Shown here: piece by piece, positions 22,624-33,738 of the stretch
How positions within the stretch are numbered: the first letter of the stretch is position 1
Layout of the letters: every line of letters starts with the position of its first letter
DNA from: Serripes groenlandicus
Taxonomy: Eukaryota; Mollusca; Bivalvia; Cardiida; Cardiidae
Reading direction: 5' to 3'
Assembly: GCA_031761405.1 (NCBI GenBank)
Contig: JASEVX010000008.1
Coordinates: 72,704,723 to 72,768,722 of the forward strand
Length of the DNA: 64,000 nucleotides
Program-made: the position numbers and the translations under genes
Notes under the pieces: model-generated
The model's database searches: none
Seen by the model: the letters and a program-made list of their open reading frames with translations, nothing else
Told to the model about the DNA's origin: nothing

Positions 22624-23094
22624 TACTACGTGAATTTTTACGTCATATTTGCATCGTCAGTCAGCAATAATTGTTGTTGATAAGAAGTAAAAACAATAAT
22701 AACTTTTTTTATTTTTTCACCCTTGGTAATGAAACATGGCGCAGTCTACGCCGCTTACAATGTTCTATCTCCGGTTTTTACAGGATTTTGATTGGTGGTC
22801 TAGTTTTTTCAAACACTTCGACGAACCTTTTCTTATAATCCAGTTTTGATAATGCTCCGGCTGTCGGCGATCTTAATAACTTTTGAGGAAAGGTTAGTCG
22901 AAGTGTTTGAAAAAACTAAACCACTTATCAAACTCCGTTTAAAACAGAAGATAGGGCGCTGTAAGCGGCGTAGACTGCACCATGTTTCATTAAATATGAT
23001 GAAGAAATAAAAACGTTACCTTTGTTTTTACTTCTAAACCGAAGAAATATATTTTGTCCGCCGTAGCATTTGTGACGTCAAAGTCACGTGGCAT
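22624..23094. mobile_element. Foldback MITE (~470 bp)
   Basis: Long imperfect inverted arms: the core arms 22727-22826 and 22892-22993 share gcagtctacgccgcttaca and gttttttcaaacacttcga. Outer ends contain ACGTGA / TCACGT and TGACGTCA-like motifs. The paralogous flank at 18160-18200 lacks it. Exact ends are uncertain. Confidence 0.75.
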
Positions 23095-23523
23095 ACACAC
23101 AAGATATATATACAAGAAGATATATTTGACTGTTCTGATGAGATGGCATTAGAAATGGGGAAAATGAAAAAGAAATCCAGATATTTGCAGTTAAATATTT
23201 GCTACTATACTATGCCTTAGGTGATATATTTAGTGCCATCTTGGTCTTAATTGTTTTTATGTGACAAGTTCGTTTAATCCCCAGAAAGTCAAGCTAATTT
23301 AAACCCCAGAAGGTCTGTTTTGTGTGTGACTAGCTCGTGAAAATATCAAAATTCTTAGTAAATAAAAGTATGATCATTGAACAGTTGGAAACATTTTAGC
23401 AAAAGAATATAATATTCATTATGAGCAATGTCTTCTCTTGCAGCAATATTTTCAATATTTTCAAAATGCGGGAACGAGTTGATTAACGATTTTCAAACCA
23501 AAGACTTTGTTCTATAGCTTCAG

Positions 23524-23632
23524 GTACAGATGAACCCAAGGACGACACAGGTTTAATAGTTGGTTTAACGATCGCTGTGGTGGTGGTGGTTTTGCTATTA
23601 ATAGGTCTAGCAGTCCATAATAGGAAAAAGTT
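23524..23632 (+). CDS. Transmembrane exon of EGF-type receptor (phase 1-2)
   Basis: Acceptor tatagcttcag, donor GTAAGT. Spliced to the EGF exon it reads on in frame: an acidic juxtamembrane stretch (GTDEPKDD), a hydrophobic helix of about 23 residues (GLIVGLTIAVVVVVLLLIGL), then the positive stop-transfer HNRKK. The exon ends after two bases of a codon (TT), so the next exon must begin with one base completing it. This gives a type I single-pass protein with EGF outside and its tail inside the cell. Confidence comes from three independent signs: splice sites, phase fit and topology. Confidence 0.85.
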
Positions 23633-24120
23633 GTAAGTATACGTTTAGATAAACATATACAAAAAATCTGCAGCAGACATCTTTATAAATCACCAAGAAT
23701 GGGAACATTTCTAGAAATGAAAGAATTCTTGATGAATAGAGTTGGAAACATTTGTGTCAAAAGCGATCTGCTGCAGAATGCCTCATATTCAATCTGCTGC
23801 ATATCCCTGATATTCCATCTGCATGTTCTAAAAGGTAATTTTTATCTGACTGGAACTATCCATCTGTGGGCCATCTTCCTGCAGGAAAAAGATGTAAGTA
23901 TACATTCAGATAAACATAAACAAGAAAACTGCAGCAGACAACTTTAAAAACCATCTATGTGAAGAATGTGGAAAATTTCTTTAAATGAAAGAATTCTTGA
24001 TGAATAGAGATGAAAACATTTGTGTCAAAAGCGATCTGCTGCAGATTCCATCTGTATGTTTGAAAGGGTAATTCTTATCTGTTTGGATTCATCCATCTGT
24101 TGGCCATTTCCCTGCAGGCC
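23625..24120 (+). repeat. Tandem duplication of the TM exon's 3' boundary and intron start
   Basis: AGGAAAAAG..GTAAGTATAC at 23623-23642 recurs at 23884-23903, followed in both by gataaacat and matching MITE-like strings (gcgatctgctgcag). The second copy keeps cttcctgcag|GAAAAAGAT|gtaagt, so a 9-nt microexon is formally possible at 23885-23893, but it is more likely a remnant. Confidence 0.75.
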
Positions 24121-24129
24121 CGAATTTGA

Positions 24130-24700
24130 TTTTGAGTTCAACTATTCAGAGAATAGAAGAGCTATTGTACTCACCCTGTCGTCTGCGTCGGCATCCACGT
24201 CACACATTGGTTAAGGCTGTGCATGGAAGTACATATATTCACCGTAGCTCAGTTACTACTTGATATATTGCATTGAAACTAACTATAATGCTTCCCAACT
24301 TTCACACATAAATAATCAAGTTACATAACTATATCCTGCATATTATGCCCTCCTTTCACTTAGAAATTATGGTTAAAGTTTTGCTTGCAACTATATTATC
24401 GTCCATATTTCAGTAACTTATATTTGCATTGCATTGACACTTTTTAGAACCCTTCCCAACCAACTGTTCCTAAAATGGAAACATGTGTTTAGGTCACCTT
24501 AGTTAGAGGTAGTGCAGATAGAGATCAGCCTCTACATTACTTAATAGTGCAGCTACATATCAGACTCTTGATTATTAGATAGTGCAGATGAAGATCATCC
24601 TCTAAAATAATAATTGCAGATACAGATATCAGTTTGTAGTACGTTTACTCTGTATCTGTTCTAACAATAGTCATTTTCATGCATTCTTGCTTATTTACTC
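24130..24700. other. Dispersed repeat remnant in the intron
   Basis: gttcaactattcagagaatagaagagctattgtactcaccc, then cgtcacacattggttaag, mark the left end of the same family as 25758-26895. No exon seen. Confidence 0.5.
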
Positions 24701-24704
24701 ATCG

Positions 24705-24920
24705 GCCAGGTTGAACATTGGTTACACTGGGGTGATATGTACATACACTGTGTCAATGACAGTTTGAACATTGGTTACACTAGGGTGATATGTGCATACA
24801 CTGTGTCAATGACAGTTTGAACATTGGTTACACTGGGGTGATATGTGCATACAATGGCCAGGTTGAACATTAGTTACACTGGGATGATATGTGCATACAC
24901 TGTGTCAATCCCAGTTGGAG
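24705..24920 (+). repeat. 53-bp tandem repeat, four units
   Basis: ttgaacattggttacactgg recurs at steps of 53, 53 and 46 bp, with tgatatgtgcatacactgtg in each unit. Confidence 0.85.
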
Positions 24921-25135
24921 CCTTTTCTTGATACAAAAGCCTTTGTTGCAGCAGAGAACTGAAATTAATGTTGAAAAACAAATTGCTCTTTTCCCCGAAA
25001 TATTTTCAACTATGTCTCAAAACTGTACCTCTAGTCTTCAAGAAATGACATATTTTTCCCAGCGTTATTTTAAAAGCATGCAAAGCACTCTAAAAATATC
25101 ACTATGTAAGGTTGACTCTTCTTTGTTATAGAAAT

Positions 25136-26895
25136 TCATATGAGTGGTGCTCCAGGATATAAATTATATACAGAACTTTGGTTGCTGCGGCGTCAGAAAA
25201 TGCCATAACTTTAAAACTCCTCTTCTCTGAATCCGCTTGTCTTATTCCAAGATAATTTGTTTCAAGAGTGACTCTCTTTACAATTATGGTTGGTTGAAAA
25301 TCCTGGCAAACAAATGGCATCAGAAAAGGGGCAAACATGATAAAAATTATATTCTTATTAAAGTTTTCGTCTGATTTCAAGATAGTTTAGCATGAGTTTT
25401 CTTTTATTGACACTGGACATACTTTGGACATACTTTGTTCAAGCCATATTGATTGGTTGAAAACGAAAGCTGCCAGGCGACATCAGGAAATGTGTAAAAT
25501 ATTTTTTAGCTTCCAAAGACATCTCCTCTTAAACCAATGGACCAATATTGACCGAACTTCAAAGAAATGTCCTCTTTGAAATTGTTCAAAGATTTAATGC
25601 ATTATTACAAATGTCCGTTGCTCTTGATCAAATGTTCACCTTTATTAGCAGTTTCATTTGCGTCCCTACTATAACTCAGGTGATTGATTAAGGGCCATCT
25701 CAGCTATCTTGTTCATAAAGATTTTCTGTCACTTTTCAATGTGAAACAGGCTATGTTTAGCTGGACTTTTCGAAGAAAAGGCTAGCTATGTTACTCGAAT
25801 CGGCATTGGCGTTGGCGTCACACCTTGGTTAATTTATTGCTTTGAAACTGTCAACACTTGTTAACCATCTTTACCTCCATCAATAGACAAGAGTGCATAA
25901 CTCTGTCAAGGTTTTTGTTAGAATTATAGCCATTTTTAGACTTAGAATACTTTTCTTTTGCAAATCCTTTAGAGATATAGCTTATATACTTACAATACGT
26001 ATGTACCATCATTACCTCCATCAACAGACAAGAGTACGTAGCTCTATCAAGGTTTTTTAAAAAGAATTATGGCCCTTTTTCGATTTATAATTTTATTTAA
26101 GTTATTCATACCAAATCACATTGTTCAAAACCATTAGATATATAGCTTAAACAATTAATATATGTTTTTATCACATAAATACCCTTATTTTCAAGTTGAG
26201 AACAAATCACGGATAAACGATATCCAACATGTGTGATATCAAATACACGTCATACACGCGACTACTGATGACGTCATTTTGACCTTTATCTTTATTATGT
26301 TTATTGTTAAGTTGTTAAATTTTACACATTGAAAAATGCAATAATACGTTATTTTGAATAAATAACGAGTCTTAATTGTTTAAGACATTGTTTGTTTTTT
26401 TCTTCTTATTCAAAAATGATGAGGACTACTTATTTATGCGGTGAATCACAAGTTCTTATGAAGAATATGTTATTCGGTCTTTGTTTTGATGTTGTCAATA
26501 TTTTTCATTAAAACACACTGTTTAGGTGATAAAAAGAATCCATCACTCGTTTTACTTTGGAGAGGATTTCTTAAATTCGTCTCGAAAAAGAGAGTTATTA
26601 ACCTCGCCAAGAGGCTCGGTTAATAACCGTCTTTTTCTAGACTCATTTAAGAAATCTTGATCTCCAAAGAAAACTCATGATGGATCCTATATTTACCATC
26701 ATTACCGCCACCAACAGCCAAGAGTAAATAATTCAGTGAATGTTTTTGTAAGAATTATTTACCCTTTTTCGGTTTTTAAAGTGCTTATATATAATATGAT
26801 AAAGTACTTGGTTATGTTTGTTGAACCACCCAAAACAGTTTTGCTTTATTGGCAAGCACGTATAAGTCGAGCGCGCTGTCCTTCGACAGCTTTTG
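25136..26895. repeat. Repeat block ahead of tail exon A (duplication unit 1)
   Basis: A 3' part of an aggtgatt-type element (25136-25700) is followed by a ttcgaag...ttgttc element (25758-26895). The same order precedes tail exon B (28115-29160) and exon C (29780-31262), so repeats and exon were copied together. A foldback of about 50-bp arms (ggagaggatttcttaaatt ... aagaaatcttgatctcc) is inserted at 26550-26665 in this unit only. Confidence 0.7.
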
Positions 26896-26937
26896 TTCAA
26901 GTTTTCCTTTAAACAAAAATGTGTTTTATTTCTTTAG

Positions 26938-27088
26938 AAAGTGTTTAAGCACGCGCAAAATATCCTGTTCTTCACAACCGATAGATCAACATCATCCGAA
27001 GAGATCGGCAACTGAGGAGACTGATATTATTCGTGAAAATAAAATACTACCAACTGACACAACAAGCACAAATACAAGCGAAAAGTAA
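26938..27088 (+). CDS. Alternative terminal exon A of the EGF-type receptor (short tail)
   Basis: Acceptor ttatttctttag. Its first base completes the leucine codon left by the transmembrane exon, and the frame then runs 49 codons to TAA. It holds the conserved tail motif P-x-(4-6)-H-x-P-x-R-x(2)-T-E-E-T..I-x-E-N..L-P-T-D-T. Homology with exon C continues past the stop (PKIDN, then decayed), so the stop is a truncation relative to exon C. AATAAA follows the stop at about 27115. It could be a real short-tail isoform or a dead duplicate. Confidence 0.6.
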
Positions 27089-27634
27089 ATAATTTTGCCA
27101 AAAATTGATAATGGAATAAAGTATTTATCTGTCCCCTAATGACCTGAGTAACCAGTTCACTGGTTTAGATGTTTAAATTGATGGTAAAGTTAAAGATCAA
27201 TCTTAATGGTTAGATAATTTCTAAACTTTGAAATCTGAACATTAGCAGACGTCTTTAGAAATATTCATAAAATGCCGTTTCTCATGAGGAATTTACCCAT
27301 CAAACTTTCATATAGAGATGTTTCATATGTTTACCTTCATATATTTCAAAGGCATCTGCTGCAAATTTGTTTAAGGATTATACAAGTTTTAAAATGTCGA
27401 TGAAAAAAGGGAGAAATGTTCATTCATAATCTTTTGCTGCATATTTGTTAAAATGCGTCTGCATGGGGAAATGGGATAGTCAATTTATTTTAAAATGTTA
27501 TGAATTGTTATAATTAATCTGTTGAGAAATCATTAATGCAATGTCACATGTGTGTATATTATCAGATAAATTTGCATCATTGCATTTAAACTCTTTTTTT
27601 CTGGTCGAAATATATTCTTTAAAACCCCCGTCAG
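27089..27634. other. Decayed 3' part of tail exon A and MITE fragments
   Basis: 27089-27250 aligns with the rest of exon C but is closed by stops. MITE arms (catctgctgcaaatttgtt) are near 27350-27475. Confidence 0.5.
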
Positions 27635-29160
27635 AAAGCTCAAGGTGATCTATTCTGATCACTCTCTGTCCGTCGTCTGTCGTCCTTTGTCGGTAACTTT
27701 AAGTTTTAAATAACATCACATCCTAGACCACTAGACCAATTTTAACCAAAGTTTACAGAAATGATTATTTCGTGGTCCTCTTTTAAAATTGTTCAAAGAT
27801 TTTATTTCTATGAAGAACTTTGATTGCTGCTTCATTATAAGTGTGGGGGGGGGGGGGAGGGGGAACTGCCAATCTTTAAAATTCTTCTTCTCTGAATCCG
27901 TTGTCTGATGTGTATAATTGTTACTTAAGTAACTCTCTTCATAATTGTTTAAATCAATAATGCTTGATTGAAAGACATAGCAACCAAGCGGCATCAGAAC
28001 ATGGGTAAAATAATCGTTTATCTACAAATGCCTTCTCCTTATCCGCTGGACCAATTTCGGCCAAACTTAAAAGGAACGTTACTTTGGAGGTCTTCTTTCA
28101 AAATTGTTCATATATATAAATTCTATACAGAACTTTGGTTGCTGCGGCAACAGAAAGAGAGAGAAAATGCCATAATTTTAAAATTCCTCTCCTTTAAACC
28201 CGCTTGTCTGATTCTAAGATAATGTGTTCCTAGAGTGCCTCTCTACACAATTTGTTCAAGCAATTGTAATTGGTTAAAAAACATAGCAACCCGATGACAT
28301 CAGTAAATGGGCAAAAATGACAAATCGCTTTCAAGTTAGTTTAGCGAGAGTTTTCCTTTATTGACAGTGGACATAATTTGTTTAAGCCATAATGATTGAT
28401 TGAACATGATATTTGCTAGGCGACTTTAACTTTAAGCTTCAAAAGACCTCTCCTCTTAAACCAATGGACCAATATCAACCGAACTTCAAAGAAATGTCTC
28501 TGTGTTGGAACTCTTTGAAATTGTTCAAATAGTTAATGCATTATTACAAATGTCCTTTACACTTGATCAAATGTTCACCTTTATTATCAATAGCATTTTT
28601 TCTATACTATACCTCAGGTGATTGATTAAGGACCATCTAAGCTCTCTTTTTCATAAAGATTGTCTGTCACTCTCACTGTGAAACAAGCTATTAGATCAAC
28701 ATTTCGAAGAAAGGGCTAGCTATGTTGCTCGACCCGGCATTGGTTTGGCATCACACCTTGGTTAATTTATTGCTTTGAAAATTAAAACACTTGTTAACCA
28801 TATTTTCTTCCTTCAATAGACAATAGTTAATAACTCTGTCAAGGTTTTTGTAAGAAAGATAGCCCTTTTTAGACTTAAAATGTTGGTTAAGTGTTTCATA
28901 CAACCCCATATTTTATTTACAAAACCTTTACAGGTATAGCTTATGTACTTACAATACGTATTTACCATTGTTATCTCCATCAACAGACACATAGAATTTT
29001 GGTAAGGTTATTCACACCAAATCAATTTTTTCAAAACTATTAGAGATATAGCTTAAACAATTAAAATTTGCATTTACCATCATTACCGCCACCAACAGCC
29101 AAGAGTTCATAATTCAGTGTAGGTTTTTGTAAGAATTATTTACCCTTTTTCGGCTATTAA
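27635..29160. repeat. Repeat block ahead of tail exon B (duplication unit 2)
   Basis: Begins agctcaaggtgatctattctgatcactctctgtccg, ends its first element at ctcaggtgattgattaagg (about 28632), then the ttcgaag family. A poly-G run lies at 27846-27862. The start matches 29630, giving a unit length near 2.0 kb. Confidence 0.7.
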
Positions 29161-29192
29161 AGTGCTTATAAGTATTATTTTTTTCTCTTTAG

Positions 29193-29379
29193 AAAGTTGT
29201 TGTGCACGTACAGAATATGCTGTTTTTCACATCATCCGAAGAGACCGGCCACTAAGGAGACTGATATTATTCGTGAAAATTCAATGCTACCAACTGACAC
29301 AACAAGCACAAATACAAGCGGAAAGTACGTATATTTGCCAATAATTAATAATGGAATAAAGTATTCATCTGTCCCCTAA
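29193..29379 (+). CDS. Alternative terminal exon B of the EGF-type receptor
   Basis: Acceptor tttttctctttag. The first base again completes the codon from the transmembrane exon and the frame is open for 61 codons. It shares HHPKRPAT(K)ET and the IIRENSMLPTDTTSTN block with exon A, then reads into YVYLPIINN and stops at TAA. It has T-K-E-T where the others have T-E-E-T. AATAAA occurs at about 29355, inside the frame just before the stop. Likely an alternative last exon; a pseudo-exon cannot be excluded. Confidence 0.55.
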
Positions 29380-29629
29380 TGACCTGAATAACCAATTTAC
29401 TGGTTTAGATGTTTAAATTAATGGTCAAGTTAAAGATCAAACTTAATGGTCAGATACTTTCTAAACTTTAAAATCTGAACATTGTTATATGTTGAACAAA
29501 TCATTTGAGATAAGAATTTCAATTCATCTACAATTGCCCATTAATCTTTTCCCACATGAATACATATTTTGACTCGACTGCAGCAGACGTCTATAGAAAT
29601 ATTCATAAAAAGCCGTCTTTCATCATTCT

Positions 29630-31262
29630 GATCACTCTCTGTCCGTCGTCTGTCGTCCTTTGTCGGTAACTTTAAGTTTTAAACAACATCTCATCCTAGA
29701 CCACTAGACCAATTTTAACCAAACTTCACAGGAATGATCCTTTCTTCGTGGTCCTCTTTCAAAACCTTTCCAAGATAAAGTTGCTATGAAGAACTTTGAT
29801 TGCTGGTGCTTCAGAAAGTGTGTTCAAAGAGTGACTATCTACACAATTTAGATTGGTTGAAAATCCTGGCAACCAAATGGCATCAGAAAACTTTAAAATT
29901 CCATTTTAATAAAAGTTTTCGTCTGATTTCAAGATAGTTTAGCAGGAGTTTTCTTTTATTGACACTGGACATACTTTTGACATACTTTGTTCAAGCCCTA
30001 TTGATTGGTTGAAATCGAAAGCTGCCAGGCGACATCAGTAAATGTGTAAAATATTTGTAAGCTTCCAAAGACATCTCCTCTTAAACCAATGGACCAATAT
30101 TTACCGAACTTCAAAGAAATGTCCTCTTTGAAATTGTTCAAAGATTTAATGCATTATTACAAATGTCCGTTGCTCTTGATCAAATGTTCACCTTTATTAG
30201 CAATTTCATTTGCGTCCCTACCATAACTCAGGTGATTGATTAAGGGCCATCTTAGCCCTTTTGTTAAAAAAAAATTCTGTCACTTATCGAAACAAGCTAT
30301 TTTTAGCTCGAATGTTTTTCGAGGAAAAGTTAGCTGCTCGTGGCGTCACACATTGGTTAAGTTTGTTAACCACCTTTTTTGGCTCACCTGTTTGTGACCT
30401 GGCCATATCGGGTCTAAAACTAGGTCACTAGGTCAAATTGAAGGAAAATCGTATTTTATCGTCAGCATGATGAACATTTTTTTCAGAATTGCCGTCTTGA
30501 TAATATATAAGTCAAGTTCCATGGTCAGTTCCGGTCAGATTTGTTTTTCTTAATGATATCTAGGCCAATTGTGAATATGGGTCATATTGGGTTAAAAACT
30601 AGGTCACTAGGCCATATTAAAGGAAACTATCGTTAAAACTCAAAAGGCTTTACTTTGAGCGAGTTGAAACTTTGTCAGAGTGTTTGTCTTAATTATATCT
30701 AGCCCATGTACGAATATGAGAGATATCAGGTAAGAAAATAGGTCACTATGAAGGGAAATGATCTTAACACTCTGGAAGTTGCATTTTGAATCTTTGTCAG
30801 AGTAATTGTCTTGATGTGTTTTTTCATTAGAAATCACATTGCAAAATTCTGGTGAGCGATCTAGGGCTATTATGGCCCTCTTTTTTTTTACAACCATTAG
30901 ATATATTGCTTTGAAACTTACAACACTTGTTCACCATCATTACCTCATTTAACAAACAATAGTACATAACTCTGTCAATGATTTTGTAACAAATTATTGC
31001 CCTTTTTCGACTTAGAATTATGGTTAAGTTTTTCATACCAAAACAATCTTTTCAAAACCAATAAAGATATAGCTTAAAGAAATATGTATTTTCATCATTA
31101 CTTCCACCAACAGCCATCTGTACATAATTCATTGAGATAGATTACTCCTTTTCAGCTTACAAAGTACTTGGTTATGTTGTATGTACCACCCACAAAAGTT
31201 TCGTTTTATTAACAAGCGCGCAAAAGTCAAACTTTTGTCCTGTCCTCCGTTAGCTCTTGTTC
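29630..31262. repeat. Repeat block ahead of tail exon C (duplication unit 3)
   Basis: 29630-30265 repeats the sequence of 27650 and of 25400-25700 closely. The ttcgaag-type element runs from about 30305 and is interrupted by an aggtcactagg-rich insertion at about 30378-30800. Confidence 0.65.
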
Positions 31263-31293
31263 AATTTTTCCACAGTGTGTTTTTTTTATTTAG

Positions 31294-31855
31294 AAAGTTG
31301 TCATACAACAACAGGATCATGGAAGGCAAAAAGACTGGTGAAGATTATCAAAACTACGAAATACCCTGTTCTCCAGAACCAATTAATCAACATAACCCGA
31401 GGACACCGCCAACTGAGGAGACTGTAACTATTTGTGAAAATTCAATGCCACCAACTGACACAAAAAGCAGAAAAAGAAGAAAAAAGAAAAAGATTTCCCA
31501 AAAAATTGATAATAGATCAAGTACTGATCCCCCTAATGACTTGAATAACCAAATTGGTTTAAATAGTAAAATTGAAATCAACTGGAACACTGAACGCAAT
31601 ACGACTGGTCACAATTATCAGAACAACGAAATACCCTGTTCTCCAGAACCAATAAATCAACATAACCCGAGGACACCACCAACTGAGGAGACTGTCACTA
31701 TTTGTGAAATTTCAATGCCACCAACTGACACAAAGAGCAAAAAAAGACGCAGAAAGAAAAGAGTTTCCGCAAAAATTGATAATAGATCAAGTACTGATAC
31801 CCCTACTGACTTGAATAACCAATTCATTGATTTCAATAGTAACATTGAAATCTGA
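31294..31855 (+). CDS. Terminal exon C of the EGF-type receptor (long basic tail)
   Basis: Acceptor ttttttttatttag; phase fits the transmembrane exon. It encodes about 186 tail residues to a TGA. It contains an internal tandem duplication of 90 residues (period 270 bp: first unit from about 31331, second from about 31601). Each unit has EIPCSPEPINQHNPRTPPTE, a TICE-x-SMPPTDTKS block and a strongly basic run (RKRRKKKK or KKRRRKKR) that could be a nuclear signal or bind acidic lipids. No kinase or known signalling domain is recognised. Intact frame across both repeats supports selection or recent origin. Confidence 0.7.
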
Positions 31856-32280
31856 ACATTGTTAAATTTATAACAAATCTTTTTCGATAAGAATTATTTC
31901 AATCCAACTACAATTTCGCAATAATCTATTCTCACATAACAAATTTAAAATATCGATTACAAAAAGAAGAAATGTTCATGCAAACATTTTCCCGACGAAT
32001 GAGAAAAGTCAATGCGACATGCGTCATTCGTCTTCTACTAACGGGCTAAGTCTTTGTGGAAAAGCAGCCAGTTGCTTGGGAATATTGTTGTCTGGAGTGC
32101 TGGTGTGAGAAAACCAGGAAATGTATGAGTAGGTGAACTGGCCGCCGTGATAGTAATTGTTAAAAACGGCGTGTAACCCCAATCAGTCAATTAATCCTTT
32201 TTCCTAAGTGTTTTCAGGAGTTTTCTGCTGCAGATTTGTTAAAATGGTCTGCATGTGGAAACGGGATAGTTGAGATATGT
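31856..32280. other. 3' flank of exon C
   Basis: 31856-31960 is homologous to 29480-29560, so it belongs to the duplication unit. A MITE right-arm fragment (tctgctgcagatttgtt) is at about 32215-32275. Confidence 0.5.
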
Positions 32281-32289
32281 GATAGAAAT

Positions 32290-33165
32290 CATGATCGTCT
32301 GATGTTCTCTTTGAAAAAAGTTAACAAATGTTTTTTTTACCTAATTCCCTTGTTCGAATTTAAGATAATTTATTGACTGTGATTGTATAGGCCATATATT
32401 GACTCGTCAACAATTAAGATGGGTACGAACTTTTAAGATAGAAATGAGTTATTAAGTCGGGTAGTTGGATTTGTTCCATTTATATGAAACAATACCAGAA
32501 ACATAACTGTAGTCTGCCTATTTTTAAATTATATTCCTTTTTAATTTCTTTTGTGCGTCCATTGTCTGACTTTTTATTCAGCAATTACATGGATTTTGTG
32601 TGTAGGTATTTGGCTCAATGTTTTTCAGACATTTTCTGGTCTAGATATATCTTCTTCTCTGAAACTACTGATCTGATTTATAAATAATTTCTAAGGACTT
32701 TTTCGTCTGATGTTCTCTTTGAAAACCAAAAGAAAAAAGTTAACAAATGTTTTTTTTAATTTAATTCCCTTGTTCGAAGTTAAGATCATTTCTTGACTAA
32801 GATTGTTGAAGCCGTATCTAGACTCGTCAAAAATTAAGATGGGTACGGATTTTTAAGATAGAAACGGGTTATAAAGTCGGGTAGTGGGTGGGTCTTGTTT
32901 CCATTTAAATCATGCATATAATGCAATTTTTGAAAATCTCCTTCTTTAAAAGCTTTGGTCTGATTTTTATAAATAATGTTATCCTCTATGACAGAGTGTT
33001 CAAGCCATTGATCGAAAAACATCGCCAACACATACAAATTTAAATTTTGGTGAAACTGCAGCAGGTAACTTTTGAATATATTTTGACAAAAAAACAAGGA
33101 ATTGCTGATAAAATTCCTTTTGCAATAACTGAGGCTTAACTTAGGTGAGCGATAAGGCTTTATCA
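32290..33165. repeat. Dispersed element with internal direct repeat
   Basis: 32290-32490 repeats at 32700-32910 (gtctgatgttctctttgaaa, gtgggtacg-like and aagtcgggtagt strings). It ends ttaggtgagcgataagg, relating it to the aggtgagct family. Confidence 0.6.
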
Positions 33166-33490
33166 TATACCTGCACAATTTCCGGTGCAAATATAGCAGG
33201 TGATCATGTACAGTTAAAACATGACGGATTAAAATGCAGTATTTGAATACTGTACCAAATATAGTAATGGTACATCACTGACATACAATATGACGTCATT
33301 GAAATATACTTTTACATCATGCAAAATGTAGTGGTTAGGCGTGGTTAAAACGCCACTCATTAAGTATAGTTTATGTGTAAATTATGATATTTCTTTATTT
33401 AGAATAAATATATAACTTTGTATTTTTTCCTTTATTTTGTCTTAAAAGTTAAACATGGTATATACAAAAAGGAACATTATTTTGCAATAG

Positions 33491-33605
33491 CGCTACAGGT
33501 TTAAGTATTGTCTACTCGGTGCGTGGAAAAATTGGTCTCTAGGCCTTTGGTCTCGCGAGATATCAATAGTCCACGCCCATAGTAGAACACTAGTTAAACC
33601 TGTAT
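33491..33605. mobile_element. Small foldback MITE (~115 bp)
   Basis: ctacaggtttaagtattgtctactcggtgcgtgga at the left pairs with tccacgcccatagtagaacactagttaaacctgta at the right. Confidence 0.65.
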
Positions 33606-33738
33606 CACTACTTCAACATGGTATTCCCTATGGTTGTGATTAATATATTTTACTTATCTGTGATATACCAATTTGAAAAAGGCTGCATGAATTTATGTGT
33701 CATTTTAATTTATCTTAGAATTTTATGTAAACGATATT

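Larger units (their letters stand above)
20490..23140. repeat. Paralogous segment, copy 2
   Basis: Matches 12345-18215 at both ends. In place of the long minisatellite it has a 94-bp tandem array and about one 57-bp unit (22524-22552). It contains two transposons that copy 1 lacks, at 21018-21742 and about 22624-23094. Confidence 0.8.
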
